This document shows, piece after piece, positions 52,729 to 61,063 of a stretch of 64,000 nt of DNA (the stretch's first letter is position 1; each line of letters begins with the position of its first letter). Both the position numbers and the translations under genes were made by a program. The notes beneath the pieces were generated by a model. The model was not told the DNA's origin and made no database searches. It worked only from the letters and a program-made list of their open reading frames with translations. The stretch lies in contig JAFWKJ010000008.1 in assembly GCA_017511375.1 (NCBI GenBank), forward strand, positions 78,722 to 142,721, in the 5' to 3' direction. The DNA is from Bacilli bacterium (GTDB taxonomy: Bacteria; Bacillota_I; Bacilli_A; RF39; UBA660).

Positions 52729-53799
52729 ATGAATAGTAGTTTTAAAGAATATTATTTACAAACAAAAGAAAAAATAGATCAAAAAATACAAGAATTCAAT
52801 CAAGAGATGGAAGAAGAATCTTCTCCTCTTTTAAAAGAAAATTTTGAATATTTTACGAACCTAAATAAAGATGGAAAATTAGTGAGAGGAACCTTAGTCA
52901 ATTTAGGTTATTCTTTACTAAAAGAGGATACAGATTATTCTCTGGATTTATCACTTGCCTATGAGGTGTTTCAAACAGGAATTCTAGTACATGATGATAT
53001 CATTGATAATGATGATACAAGAAGAGGAAAAGAAACCATTCATTTTGTGAATACTAAAAAATATCAAAAGTATACGGATAATAAGGAAGAGGCAAAACAC
53101 CTAAGTGATTCGATTGCCATATGTATGGGAGACTATGGTCTATATGAGGCAAATAGAATCATATCAGAAAGATATGCAACTTGTCCTAATTTAGGAAAAG
53201 TATTATCTAATTTTAATCGTACCGTCTTAACAACGATTAAAGGAGAATTATTAGATGTCATTCTTCCTTTCCAAGGAAAACATGAATTAATATCTACAGA
53301 AGATATAGAAAAAAACATTTTAGAAATATATCGTTTGAAAACATCCCATTATACAATTATCGGTCCTATGTCTGTAGGAATTCTTTTAGCAGGGGGAGAC
53401 GATAATAAGCTAAAAGATATAGAGGCTTTTGGAGAAAAAGTAGGGATTGCCTTTCAAATACAAGACGATGTATTAGGTATTTATTCCAGTGAAATGGGAA
53501 AAGTGAAAGGATCCGACATCAAAGAATTTAAACAAACAGTTCTTTATTCTCATATATTAAATACACCATATAAAGATGAATTCTTAGAGATTTATGGTAA
53601 TGATAACATTGATGATGAAAGGATTGAGAAAGTACAAGATTTATTGAAAAAAGCTGGCTCATATGACTATGCAATTCAATTAATGAATACCATGTATGAT
53701 GAAGCTTTATCTTTATTAGATGGATATGATTGGATCAAAGAAGAGAAAAAAGAATTATTAAGAGGTTTTGTTAATTATTTAAGAGAAAGAAATAAATAG
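52729..53799 (+). CDS. Polyprenyl (geranylgeranyl/farnesyl-type) diphosphate synthase
   Basis: A 356-residue trans-prenyltransferase. The first Asp-rich motif is LVHDDIIDNDDTRRG (DDxxD) and the second FQIQDDVLGIYSS (DDxxG form). The Lys/Arg diphosphate-binding site is seen near GKLVRGTLVNLGYSLL, with KGSDIKEFKQT downstream. It condenses IPP, made through IspH, with allylic diphosphates, giving precursors of undecaprenyl phosphate or quinones. Chain length cannot be told. AGGAGGAACCA-ATG, in the dnaE-lspA operon. Confidence 0.9.
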   Translation: MNSSFKEYYLQTKEKIDQKIQEFNQEMEEESSPLLKENFEYFTNLNKDGKLVRGTLVNLGYSLLKEDTDYSLDLSLAYEVFQTGILVHDDIIDNDDTRRGKETIHFVNTKKYQKYTDNKEEAKHLSDSIAICMGDYGLYEANRIISERYATCPNLGKVLSNFNRTVLTTIKGELLDVILPFQGKHELISTEDIEKNILEIYRLKTSHYTIIGPMSVGILLAGGDDNKLKDIEAFGEKVGIAFQIQDDVLGIYSSEMGKVKGSDIKEFKQTVLYSHILNTPYKDEFLEIYGNDNIDDERIEKVQDLLKKAGSYDYAIQLMNTMYDEALSLLDGYDWIKEEKKELLRGFVNYLRERNK

Positions 53800-53807
53800 G
53801 AGGATCT

Positions 53808-54155
53808 ATGCAGTTTATTGAATATCCAAAATGTAGTACTTGTCAAAAAGCAAAAAAATATCTAACAGAACACAATATTAATTTTACAGATCGTATGATA
53901 AAAGAAGAAACTCCCACGAAGGAAGAATTAACAAACTGGATTCAAAAATATAAATTAGATATAAAGAAACTTTTTAATACAAGTGGATTAAAATATAGAG
54001 AATTAAATTTAAAAGAAAAATTACCATGTATGACAGATAAAGAAAAAATAGAATTACTAGCAAGTGATGGAATGTTAATAAAAAGACCCATCCTAGTAAT
54101 GGATAATAAAATACTATTGGGTTTTAAAGAAAAAGAATACCAAGAAATAAAGTAG
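53808..54155 (+). CDS. ArsC/Spx-family thioredoxin-fold protein
   Basis: A 115-residue protein. CSTCQKA at the N-terminus is the CxxC-type site of the ArsC/Spx/YffB family and KRPILVMDNKILLGFKEKEY the conserved C-terminal Arg region. True Spx needs particular C-terminal residues for RNA-polymerase binding, which I do not see clearly, so it is more likely an arsenate-reductase-related protein of YusI type. AGGAGGATCT-ATG. Confidence 0.85.
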   Translation: MQFIEYPKCSTCQKAKKYLTEHNINFTDRMIKEETPTKEELTNWIQKYKLDIKKLFNTSGLKYRELNLKEKLPCMTDKEKIELLASDGMLIKRPILVMDNKILLGFKEKEYQEIK

Positions 54156-54162
54156 GGATAAA

Positions 54163-54729
54163 ATGAAATTTTTAGGAAGTAAAACCATTGAAACAGAAAG
54201 ATTAATATTACACAAAACAGAAGAAACTGATTTAAAAAAACTTTGGAGTATTCTATTGTTGGAAGAGGTGTCTAAGTACTATCTAACTGCAAAAATAAAT
54301 ACAGATTGGGAAAAAGAAAAAATTTGGCAAATGAAAAAATTACAAAAAGCATCTAACCTAGATACATTTATTTGGACAATTGAGTTAAAGGATTCCAAAG
54401 ATGTAATAGGTCAAATTAGTCTTCACCCAACTGATAAAGATAATATTATGGATATAGGATGGTTTCTAGACCCATCGTTTCATAAAAAAGGGTATGCATA
54501 TGAAGCAGCATTAAATGTATTAAAATATATGTTTTTAGAATGTGACCTAGAAAAAATTGAAACCTGTGTCTGTAAAAAGAACCCAAACAGTTATCACTTA
54601 ATGGAAAAACTTGGTTTCGAAAGACAAGATACGACCAGGATGATAAAATATACATTGTTAGATACAGAAGAAGAATGCTTCAATTATGATTTAACAAAAG
54701 AAGATTTTATAAAGAAAAAAGAGGGATAA
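54163..54729 (+). CDS. GNAT acetyltransferase, RimJ/RimL-like
   Basis: A 188-residue protein. IETERLILHKTEETDLKKLW is the classic start of RimJ/RimL-type GNATs; DIGWFLDPSFHKKGYAYEA is the acetyl-CoA loop and NPNSYHLMEKLGFERQ the last strand-helix unit. Members acetylate protein N-termini, ribosomal proteins or small molecules. Target unknown. It lies 7 bases after the ArsC-like gene and 1 base before the CDF gene. Confidence 0.88.
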   Translation: MKFLGSKTIETERLILHKTEETDLKKLWSILLLEEVSKYYLTAKINTDWEKEKIWQMKKLQKASNLDTFIWTIELKDSKDVIGQISLHPTDKDNIMDIGWFLDPSFHKKGYAYEAALNVLKYMFLECDLEKIETCVCKKNPNSYHLMEKLGFERQDTTRMIKYTLLDTEEECFNYDLTKEDFIKKKEG

Positions 54730-54730
54730 A

Positions 54731-55621
54731 ATGGATCGATATAAGTCAGCAAAAATAACAGGGATTTTGGGAATGATTGGAAATATATTTTTACTAATCA
54801 TCAAGGCAGTGGCAGGGATCATGAGTAATTCTCAATCTTTACTCGCAGATGCCTTTAATAGTGCAGGGGATATTTTTTCCTCTTGTATGACTTTTATTGG
54901 AAATAAAATAAGTTCTAAAGAAGCAGATGAAGATCATCATTTAGGACATGGAAAAGCAGAATACATCTATTCTCTATTAATTAGTATTTCTATGCTTTTA
55001 TTATCTTCTACAATGATAAAAAATGTATGTAAACATCTAATCAATAGAGAATTTCTTGTTTATTCTCCTTGGTTAATAGTCGTTTGTGTTATTACGATTG
55101 TTTTAAAAGCAAGCTTATATTTTTACACATCTTATTTATATAAAAATAGTAATAATATATTGATTTTAGCAAATAGTAAAGATCATAGAAATGATGTGGC
55201 AATTACATCTTTAACATTGTTTTCTATTTTATTAAGTAATAAGTTTGTGATATTAGATTCCATTGTAGGTATTATGATTTCTTTATGGATTGCTTATACT
55301 GCTATAAAATTATTTATAGAAAGTTATGATGTTTTAATGGATAAATCCATGGATGATGCAACCAAAGAAAAAGTATTAGAGGTCATTAATAATCACAAAG
55401 AAGTCATCAAAATCAATCATTTTAATTCCACTCCTGTAGGATATAGATATCAAATTTCCTTTACGATTTTTGTAGACGGAAACTTATCCACCTTTGAAAG
55501 TCATGAGATTGCTAATTCTTTGGAAAGGGAAATTGAGAAAGATATTCCCGAAATATATTTAACAGTGATTCATGTGAATCCAGTTCATATAGAGGGCAAA
55601 AAACTTGAAAAAAAGGACTAA
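54731..55621 (+). CDS. Cation diffusion facilitator (CDF) metal exporter
   Basis: A 296-residue membrane transporter exporting divalent metals such as Zn, Mn or Fe in exchange for protons. Helix II carries LLADAFNSAGDIFSS and helix V DHRNDVAITS, the four-residue metal site, here with N/D in helix II and H/D in helix V. EADEDHHLGHGKAEYI is the family loop, and the cytosolic C-terminal ferredoxin-like domain is complete. Asn and Asp in helix II lean towards Mn or Fe specificity, but this is a guess. End of the dnaE operon. Confidence 0.9.
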   Translation: MDRYKSAKITGILGMIGNIFLLIIKAVAGIMSNSQSLLADAFNSAGDIFSSCMTFIGNKISSKEADEDHHLGHGKAEYIYSLLISISMLLLSSTMIKNVCKHLINREFLVYSPWLIVVCVITIVLKASLYFYTSYLYKNSNNILILANSKDHRNDVAITSLTLFSILLSNKFVILDSIVGIMISLWIAYTAIKLFIESYDVLMDKSMDDATKEKVLEVINNHKEVIKINHFNSTPVGYRYQISFTIFVDGNLSTFESHEIANSLEREIEKDIPEIYLTVIHVNPVHIEGKKLEKKD

Positions 55622-55661
55622 ATGTGATATAATGTCTACACATTGAGAGGGGGTAGGCAGA

Positions 55662-56561
55662 ATGAAATCATTTAGTAATACAGACCAATTACGATCTTTT
55701 ATGAAAAAAGAATCAGATCGATTGGGTATCAGTATAGGAAATGCTTATACAACTTATATCTCTAGAGCTTTTCTAGAGAGAGTATCTAAATATAATAATG
55801 GACACGTATTAGTCAAAGGTAGTTCTGCTGCCACAGCTTATTTAGGAAGGTTAGTGCGAGGAATTACAGATGTGGATTTGGCCATGATGGGTTCTATTGA
55901 AGAAAATGATGATTTAATCCGTTACTTCATGGAAGAAGAACCAACATCTCCTTTTTCATTTCAATTAGTACGTGATCCAAAAGTAACACCTACAGGAATT
56001 TACCAAATGTCATTTGAATCTACATTTGATAAAACCAGACAACCATTAAGAGTGGATTTACAAGAAAACTATAATCGTTTAATTGAGAGAGAAGAAAGAA
56101 TCATGCCCGCTGTCTTTGAAGGGGATTTAGAATTTAAAGTATTAGTTCCTTCTTTCGAAGAGTTCTTAGCTGAAAAATTGTGTATTATTCTAGAAAGTAA
56201 TAAAACAGATGTGTTAAATACAAGAGTAAAAGACTTTTATGATATTTACGAACTACACGGTGGTAAGTACGATCCGGAGAAACTAACAAAGTATTTTGGA
56301 CAGATGTTAGCGTTAAGAGGAAAAATCAAACTACAAGATGCATCCACACTTTATTTAGATAAAGATTTTATTTCACAACATGAAGATTTGTGGAAAATTG
56401 CTAAGAAAAAATATGACTTTTTAGATGATGATATTGACTTGTATGGAGCCGTATACTATGCCAGAGCAGTATTACGTGAAGAATTACAAAAGAATGGTTC
56501 CATCATGCCAGTAGTGGTAAGACCTAAACAATTTGTAAAAACTTCAAAAACAGTAAAATAA
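55662..56561 (+). CDS. AbiEii/AbiGii-like nucleotidyltransferase (orphan)
   Basis: A 299-residue protein. VKGSSAATAYLGR and RGITDVDLAMMG form the nucleotidyltransferase core (GS followed by DxD-like DVD), and FEEFLAEKLCIIL with TRVKDFYDIYEL are typical of AbiEii toxins, which in type IV systems add nucleotides to tRNA. The usual upstream AbiEi antitoxin (winged helix) is absent: the preceding gene is a CDF transporter and the following one an AAA protein. It may be a solitary defence enzyme or a housekeeping relative. Ribosome site GAGAGGGGGTAGGCAGA. Confidence 0.78.
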   Translation: MKSFSNTDQLRSFMKKESDRLGISIGNAYTTYISRAFLERVSKYNNGHVLVKGSSAATAYLGRLVRGITDVDLAMMGSIEENDDLIRYFMEEEPTSPFSFQLVRDPKVTPTGIYQMSFESTFDKTRQPLRVDLQENYNRLIEREERIMPAVFEGDLEFKVLVPSFEEFLAEKLCIILESNKTDVLNTRVKDFYDIYELHGGKYDPEKLTKYFGQMLALRGKIKLQDASTLYLDKDFISQHEDLWKIAKKKYDFLDDDIDLYGAVYYARAVLREELQKNGSIMPVVVRPKQFVKTSKTVK

Positions 56562-56588
56562 TGAATACTAGTATTCATTATTTTTTTA
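56556..56588 (+). terminator. Intrinsic terminator
   Basis: A perfect 26-base palindrome AATAATGAATACTAGTATTCATTATT overlapping the stop, then seven T. The palindrome has no free loop, so the real hairpin opens 4 central bases. Confidence 0.75.
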
Positions 56589-56670
56589 TGATATGTTAAT
56601 AGAGGATAATAAAAACTACAAAAAATAGGTCATAATATGGTATAATGGTATAGATTAGGAAGTGGGTTAC

Positions 56671-57660
56671 ATGGATTTAAATGATTTCTTTGATAAAAAA
56701 GTAGAAGAAAATTTTGATATCAAATCAAAACGTATTAGCATGCTTGAAAACTATGGTGAAAATTTTCAAAAAAACGAGTATATCACAAATCCAGCAATTG
56801 GAAGAGATGAACAAATCAAACAACTTATTTTAATTCTATTAACACCCGAAAAATCAGCTGTCTTGATTGGTAAACCTGGTGTTGGTAAAACAGCAACCGT
56901 AGAGGGTCTTGCTTATCGTATCCAAAGAAATCAGGTCCCTGATGTATTAAAAGGATATCAAGTAATAAAATTAAATACAGCAGCTCTATTGGGAACGGAT
57001 CCTGTAACAGGAGAGTCAAAAGTACAAACTTTAATAGATGAATTAAAAGACAAAACAAAATTGATTTTATTTATTGATGAAATCCACACCTTAATGGGAA
57101 CAAAAGGAGAAGCCTTAGACTTTGCCAATATGTTTAAACCAGCACTTGATAGAGGAGATATTAAGGTAATTGGTGCTACGACGACAGAAGAATATGAAAG
57201 ATATATTTTAAGAGATAAAGCCTTTGTAAGACGTTTTCAAAAAGTAGAAATATTTGAACCAACAAGAGATGAAAATGTACAAATACTCATAGGAACGCTT
57301 CCAAAAATTGAATATAAAACCCAAGCAAAATTAATGTATACACCTTTTGTTCAAAGAAGAATCATGGAGTTTATTACAGATATTACGAGCGAGTATAAAA
57401 GAATTTATGAAATAGGTTCACGCTATCCAGATGTTTCTTTAACCATCATTCAACAAGCTTTTTCTAATGCTTTGTTTGATAATAGAAGAGCAGTCAATAT
57501 TATGGATATACGTCAAGCTATTACTAGTAGTAAAAATATTTATCCCGATGTAATCGCAAAATCGATGCCTCAATTTGACACGACTTTTGCTGATCAAATT
57601 AATGAATATAATGAAATGACGCAAGGTCAATATGAAAGACTAGGAGAAGAAGTAGAATAA
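56671..57660 (+). CDS. Single-domain AAA+ ATPase related to ClpB/ClpC D1
   Basis: A 329-residue protein closely like the first AAA domain of Clp unfoldases. Walker A GKPGVGKTATVEG, Walker B LILFIDEIHTLMG, sensor 1 VIGATTTEEY, and Arg finger in FVRRFQ. The N-terminal Clp repeat domain, the middle coiled coil and the second AAA domain with its ClpP-binding loop are missing. It therefore is not a ClpP partner as such, and may remodel a specific complex. The ATG at 56671 follows AGGAAGTGGGTTAC. The next gene, 15 bases on, is a zinc-ribbon membrane protein, a possible partner. Confidence 0.82.
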   Translation: MDLNDFFDKKVEENFDIKSKRISMLENYGENFQKNEYITNPAIGRDEQIKQLILILLTPEKSAVLIGKPGVGKTATVEGLAYRIQRNQVPDVLKGYQVIKLNTAALLGTDPVTGESKVQTLIDELKDKTKLILFIDEIHTLMGTKGEALDFANMFKPALDRGDIKVIGATTTEEYERYILRDKAFVRRFQKVEIFEPTRDENVQILIGTLPKIEYKTQAKLMYTPFVQRRIMEFITDITSEYKRIYEIGSRYPDVSLTIIQQAFSNALFDNRRAVNIMDIRQAITSSKNIYPDVIAKSMPQFDTTFADQINEYNEMTQGQYERLGEEVE

Positions 57661-57675
57661 AGGAGATGAGTACAT

Positions 57676-58845
57676 ATGGTATGTAGTAATTGTGGAAACA
57701 CGTTAAAAGAGAATGAAAAGTTTTGTACATTATGTGGTACCTATAACGATCCATCTAATTCTTTAGAGTCAGATGTTAAAACTAAGAATAAAAAGAAAAA
57801 GAAGAAGGAAGCATCTCAAGATGAATTTTTTGATGATTTTTCTCCGATAGAGGGAGAAGAACTATCAGATGACGATTATGTAGGAGATAGTTATGAAGAA
57901 TTTGATTTTGAAGATGATGAAGAGAATACTTCTAGAAAAAAGGGAAAAAGAATTGTACAAGAATATAATCCAAAAGATGATCCTGATGTGGTAGCTTATA
58001 TTGGAGAAGACTACAAATGGATTGCTGAAAGACCTTTCAATATCTATGCTTTGTTATTAAGTTGGATTTACTTTTTATATCGTAAACTATATCTAATAGG
58101 AATGATTGGATTAGCTATTACAGGAGTTATTTATAAGTTTTTCCCGGCTATATTAATACCTTATATTGTTTTATCCATGGTAGGAAGTGGGCTTGCTTTT
58201 AATAAAATATATCTGGATATAGTAGAAGATAGAGTGGCAAAACTACAAAATAAATCAAGAGGAATCGATGACATGGAACTTCTATGTAAGAAAAAAGGAG
58301 GAGTAACAGTTATCATGCCTTTAATCATCTTTATGATTTTCTTAGTAGTGATGCTTTCAAGTTATTCTAATTTTAAAATTAAGACAAATCAAAAAGAACC
58401 AAATTACTGGGAAGCAACCAGTGATAATACAGCCAATTGTACAAAAATATGTAGAGAGTTCTATGACAATAGTAAAACTTCAGAAGAGACAATGGGAGAG
58501 TTTGGTTGTGAAGTTATTTCCAATACAAAGGGAGAAAAATATTATAATATCTATATTAGATCCACAAAAAATGGAAATACGAGATATGTTCTTTACGAGT
58601 ATGATCCAAATGGCTATGTAACACTAAAGGGAGATACAGAATACCTAGAACAACTAGAAAAATTAGAAAAGGCAAAAACAATATCAGAAAATGATGAAGA
58701 ATTTTTAAAAACAACAAGATTATTGCCAAATGAATTAACATCGATTAAAAAATCTTCAGAAAGCGAAGATAATATGATCAAAAGATATGAAAATACTGCG
58801 CCAAAAACCCATTTCTATTTCATAAAAGATGATCTATATAAATAA
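57676..58845 (+). CDS. Zinc-ribbon membrane protein with acidic linker
   Basis: A 389-residue protein. A zinc ribbon (CSNCG...CTLCG) occupies residues 3-21. A very acidic linker follows, then a DUF2628-like membrane segment (WIAERPFNIYALLLSWIYFL, then two helices) and a further helix near residue 215. The last 150 residues are probably extracellular with two or three Cys. It shares the zinc-ribbon plus membrane layout with 4007. Cotranscribed with the AAA protein. A terminator follows. Confidence 0.75.
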   Translation: MVCSNCGNTLKENEKFCTLCGTYNDPSNSLESDVKTKNKKKKKKEASQDEFFDDFSPIEGEELSDDDYVGDSYEEFDFEDDEENTSRKKGKRIVQEYNPKDDPDVVAYIGEDYKWIAERPFNIYALLLSWIYFLYRKLYLIGMIGLAITGVIYKFFPAILIPYIVLSMVGSGLAFNKIYLDIVEDRVAKLQNKSRGIDDMELLCKKKGGVTVIMPLIIFMIFLVVMLSSYSNFKIKTNQKEPNYWEATSDNTANCTKICREFYDNSKTSEETMGEFGCEVISNTKGEKYYNIYIRSTKNGNTRYVLYEYDPNGYVTLKGDTEYLEQLEKLEKAKTISENDEEFLKTTRLLPNELTSIKKSSESEDNMIKRYENTAPKTHFYFIKDDLYK

Positions 58846-58870
58846 AAGAGTTTGTAAACTCTTTTTTTTT
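58844..58870 (+). terminator. Intrinsic terminator overlapping the glmS promoter
   Basis: AAAGAGTTT/AAACTCTTT stem with GTA loop and a run of T. The T run lies between the -35 and -10 boxes of the next promoter. Confidence 0.82.
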
Positions 58871-58880
58871 CAGGTATAAT
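58852..58880 (+). promoter_or_regulatory. Promoter of glmS
   Basis: TTGTAA, 17-base spacer, TATAAT. The -35 box lies inside the terminator hairpin of the upstream gene. Confidence 0.65.
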
Positions 58881-58915
58881 AGAATTAAAGATGAATAGTA
58901 AGAAAGGAGTATATT

Positions 58916-59045
58916 CATTTAGCGCCTGGACTGTAATAAGTTGACGAGGATAGTAGGATATCGAAAGATTCGGCGGGTACTACTACGGATGGTGATTCGA
59001 GAGATATATAACAAAAAGTAAAATTAAAATTACAACAAAGTATAT
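58916..59045 (+). ncRNA. glmS ribozyme (GlcN6P-activated, self-cleaving)
   Basis: The conserved blocks of the glmS ribozyme are present in order: AGCGCC at 58921 with cleavage expected between A58921 and G58922, GTTGACGAGGA at about 58940-58950, ATCGAAAGATTCGGCGGG at about 58960-58977, the pairing TAGTAG/CTACTA, and the final ACAAAG near 59040. It uses glucosamine-6-phosphate as cofactor to cut its own mRNA, which lowers GlmS when the amino sugar is plentiful. It lies directly before glmS and is transcribed from the promoter at 58852. Confidence 0.95.
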
Positions 59046-59080
59046 ATCAACACATATGTTTTTATTGTGGAGGAAAAAAT

Positions 59081-60856
59081 ATGTGTGGAATAGTAGGTTA
59101 TGTTGGGGAACAACATCCAAAAGAATGTTTAATAGACGGTTTAAAGAAATTAGAGTATAGAGGATATGATTCTAGCGGAATTGCAATTAAGAACAAGGAT
59201 ACTATTCAAATAATTAAGAGTACGGGAAAGATATCAGATTTAGAAGAAAAAATTGCAAATGAGAAGTTAATCAAGTCAAATCTTGGAATTGCACATACGA
59301 GATGGGCAACTCATGGGGAAGCAAATGAAACGAACGCTCACCCACATAAAGTAAATAGGGTAACCATAGTACATAATGGAATTATTGAAAATGCAACAGA
59401 ATTAAAAAACAAGTTAGTAAACGAAGGAATTGTATTTAGAAGTGAAACAGATACAGAAGTTGCTTGTGCTGTGATAGATAATTATTATAATGGAAACCCA
59501 ATTGAGACAATCACAAAGGCAATTAAAGAATTAAAAGGTTCTTATGCTTTTGGAATTTTATTTGAAGATCAGGATAAGCTATATGCAGTAAGAAAAGATT
59601 CTCCTTTGATTATAGGAATTGGAGAGAAAGAAAATTATATTGCTTCTGATATCGCGGCTATCATCAAATATACAGACAAATATATTTTGTTAGAAGATGA
59701 TGAAGTGGTTGAGTTATCAAAAGACGAAGTAAAGGTGTTTAAAGATGGACAACCAATTGAAAAAGAAGTAAAAACATCGACCATGACAATTGAAGATGCC
59801 AATAAGGGGAATTATAAACACTTCATGTTGAAAGAAATCATGGAAGAACCAATTGTCTTACAAAGAACATTAAATAAGTACATTCATGATATGGATCAAA
59901 TGGCAGATATTAGTGATTATGAAGAAATTCATATTGTTGCCTGTGGCTCTGCTTTATATGCAGGAATGATTGGTAAATGTTTGTTAGAAGATAAAGCCAA
60001 TATAAAGTGTATGACAGAATGTGCTTCAGAATATCGTTATAAAAAAATAATCTATGATAGAAAGACACTTGTCATTCTCATTTCTCAATCGGGAGAGACA
60101 GCCGATACAATAGCGGCTATGAGAAAGGCACATGAAGAAGGAATGGACACCTTAGCGATTGTCAATGTCAAAACATCAACCATTGCAAGAGAAGCCAAGA
60201 AAACACTATTTATTGAAGCAGGACCTGAAATTGCCGTAGCAACAACAAAAGCATATTTATTACAGGTCGCAATGTTTTCTTTAATTGCCTTAAAAGCAGC
60301 TGTCAGTAAAGGATTAGAGAAAAATGAAAAAGAGATTTTGGAAGAAGCAAAACATCTTCCAGAATATTTAAGAAAAGTATTAAATGATAAAGAAATATTT
60401 GAAAATGTTGGAAAAGAAATCCATGAAGAGCATAGCGCTTTCTTTATAGGAAGAGGAATTGATTATGCGATGTGTGAAGAAGGAAGCCTAAAACTAAAAG
60501 AAGTTTCCTATATTCACTGTGATGCTTATCAAGCAGGAGAATTAAAACATGGTACCATTTCATTAATTGAAGATGGTGTACCTGTATTTGCTATCATTAC
60601 AGATGATAGAATCAAAGATAAAACAGAATCCAATGTAATAGAGGTGGAATCACGTCAAGCAAGAATCTTTATCATTACCAATGATCCAAGTATCATGAAT
60701 CATCATTTCAAATACGTGGTAGAAAAATTAAGTGATTATTTCCAACCAATTTTAATCGTACCACCCTTACAACTAATAGGATATTATACCGCTCTAACAA
60801 GAGGATTAGATATTGATAAACCAAGAAATCTTGCGAAGTCTGTTACTGTAGAATAA
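59081..60856 (+). CDS. glmS: Glutamine-fructose-6-phosphate aminotransferase
   Basis: A 591-residue cytosolic enzyme making glucosamine-6-phosphate from fructose-6-phosphate and glutamine, the entry to peptidoglycan and amino-sugar synthesis. Residues 1-220 are the glutaminase domain, with Cys2 (MCGIVGYVG) as nucleophile after Met removal, and HTRWATHG. Two SIS domains follow (ACGSALYAGMIG, SQSGETADTIAA), and the C-terminal ends in LAKSVTVE. Length is standard. Ribosome site GTGGAGGAAAAA-ATG; controlled by the ribozyme in its leader. Confidence 0.98.
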   Translation: MCGIVGYVGEQHPKECLIDGLKKLEYRGYDSSGIAIKNKDTIQIIKSTGKISDLEEKIANEKLIKSNLGIAHTRWATHGEANETNAHPHKVNRVTIVHNGIIENATELKNKLVNEGIVFRSETDTEVACAVIDNYYNGNPIETITKAIKELKGSYAFGILFEDQDKLYAVRKDSPLIIGIGEKENYIASDIAAIIKYTDKYILLEDDEVVELSKDEVKVFKDGQPIEKEVKTSTMTIEDANKGNYKHFMLKEIMEEPIVLQRTLNKYIHDMDQMADISDYEEIHIVACGSALYAGMIGKCLLEDKANIKCMTECASEYRYKKIIYDRKTLVILISQSGETADTIAAMRKAHEEGMDTLAIVNVKTSTIAREAKKTLFIEAGPEIAVATTKAYLLQVAMFSLIALKAAVSKGLEKNEKEILEEAKHLPEYLRKVLNDKEIFENVGKEIHEEHSAFFIGRGIDYAMCEEGSLKLKEVSYIHCDAYQAGELKHGTISLIEDGVPVFAIITDDRIKDKTESNVIEVESRQARIFIITNDPSIMNHHFKYVVEKLSDYFQPILIVPPLQLIGYYTALTRGLDIDKPRNLAKSVTVE

Positions 60857-60908
60857 TAATGAACACTCATAAATATTCGAAATAAAATATATTGAAAGGA
60901 GAATATTT

Positions 60909-61037
60909 ATGTGTGGTTACTCATACCCATATCCAGTAAATCAAAACAATGATGGATTTAATGGATGGTGGGCAATCTTTATTGTTATCATTATCATCTT
61001 TTTCCTATTTTGGGGATTTGGCAATAATAATCGATAA
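60909..61037 (+). CDS. 42-residue single-helix membrane peptide
   Basis: A short ORF with a strong ribosome site (GAAAGGAGAATATTT-ATG). It reads MCGYSYPYPVNQNNDGFNG, then one hydrophobic helix (WWAIFIVIIIIFFLFWG) and a short polar end. The Tyr/Gly/Pro-rich start and single helix recall small YjcZ-like membrane peptides of Bacilli, but similarity is mostly compositional. It is 52 bases after glmS and followed by a terminator; it may be in the glmS transcript. Confidence 0.7.
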   Translation: MCGYSYPYPVNQNNDGFNGWWAIFIVIIIIFFLFWGFGNNNR

Positions 61038-61063
61038 AAAAAAGAGAAGAAATTCTCTTTTTT
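61037..61063. terminator. Bidirectional terminator
   Basis: AAAGAGAA/TTCTCTTT stem with GAAA-type loop, A and T runs on both sides, between the peptide gene and the convergent membrane-protein gene. Confidence 0.82.
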
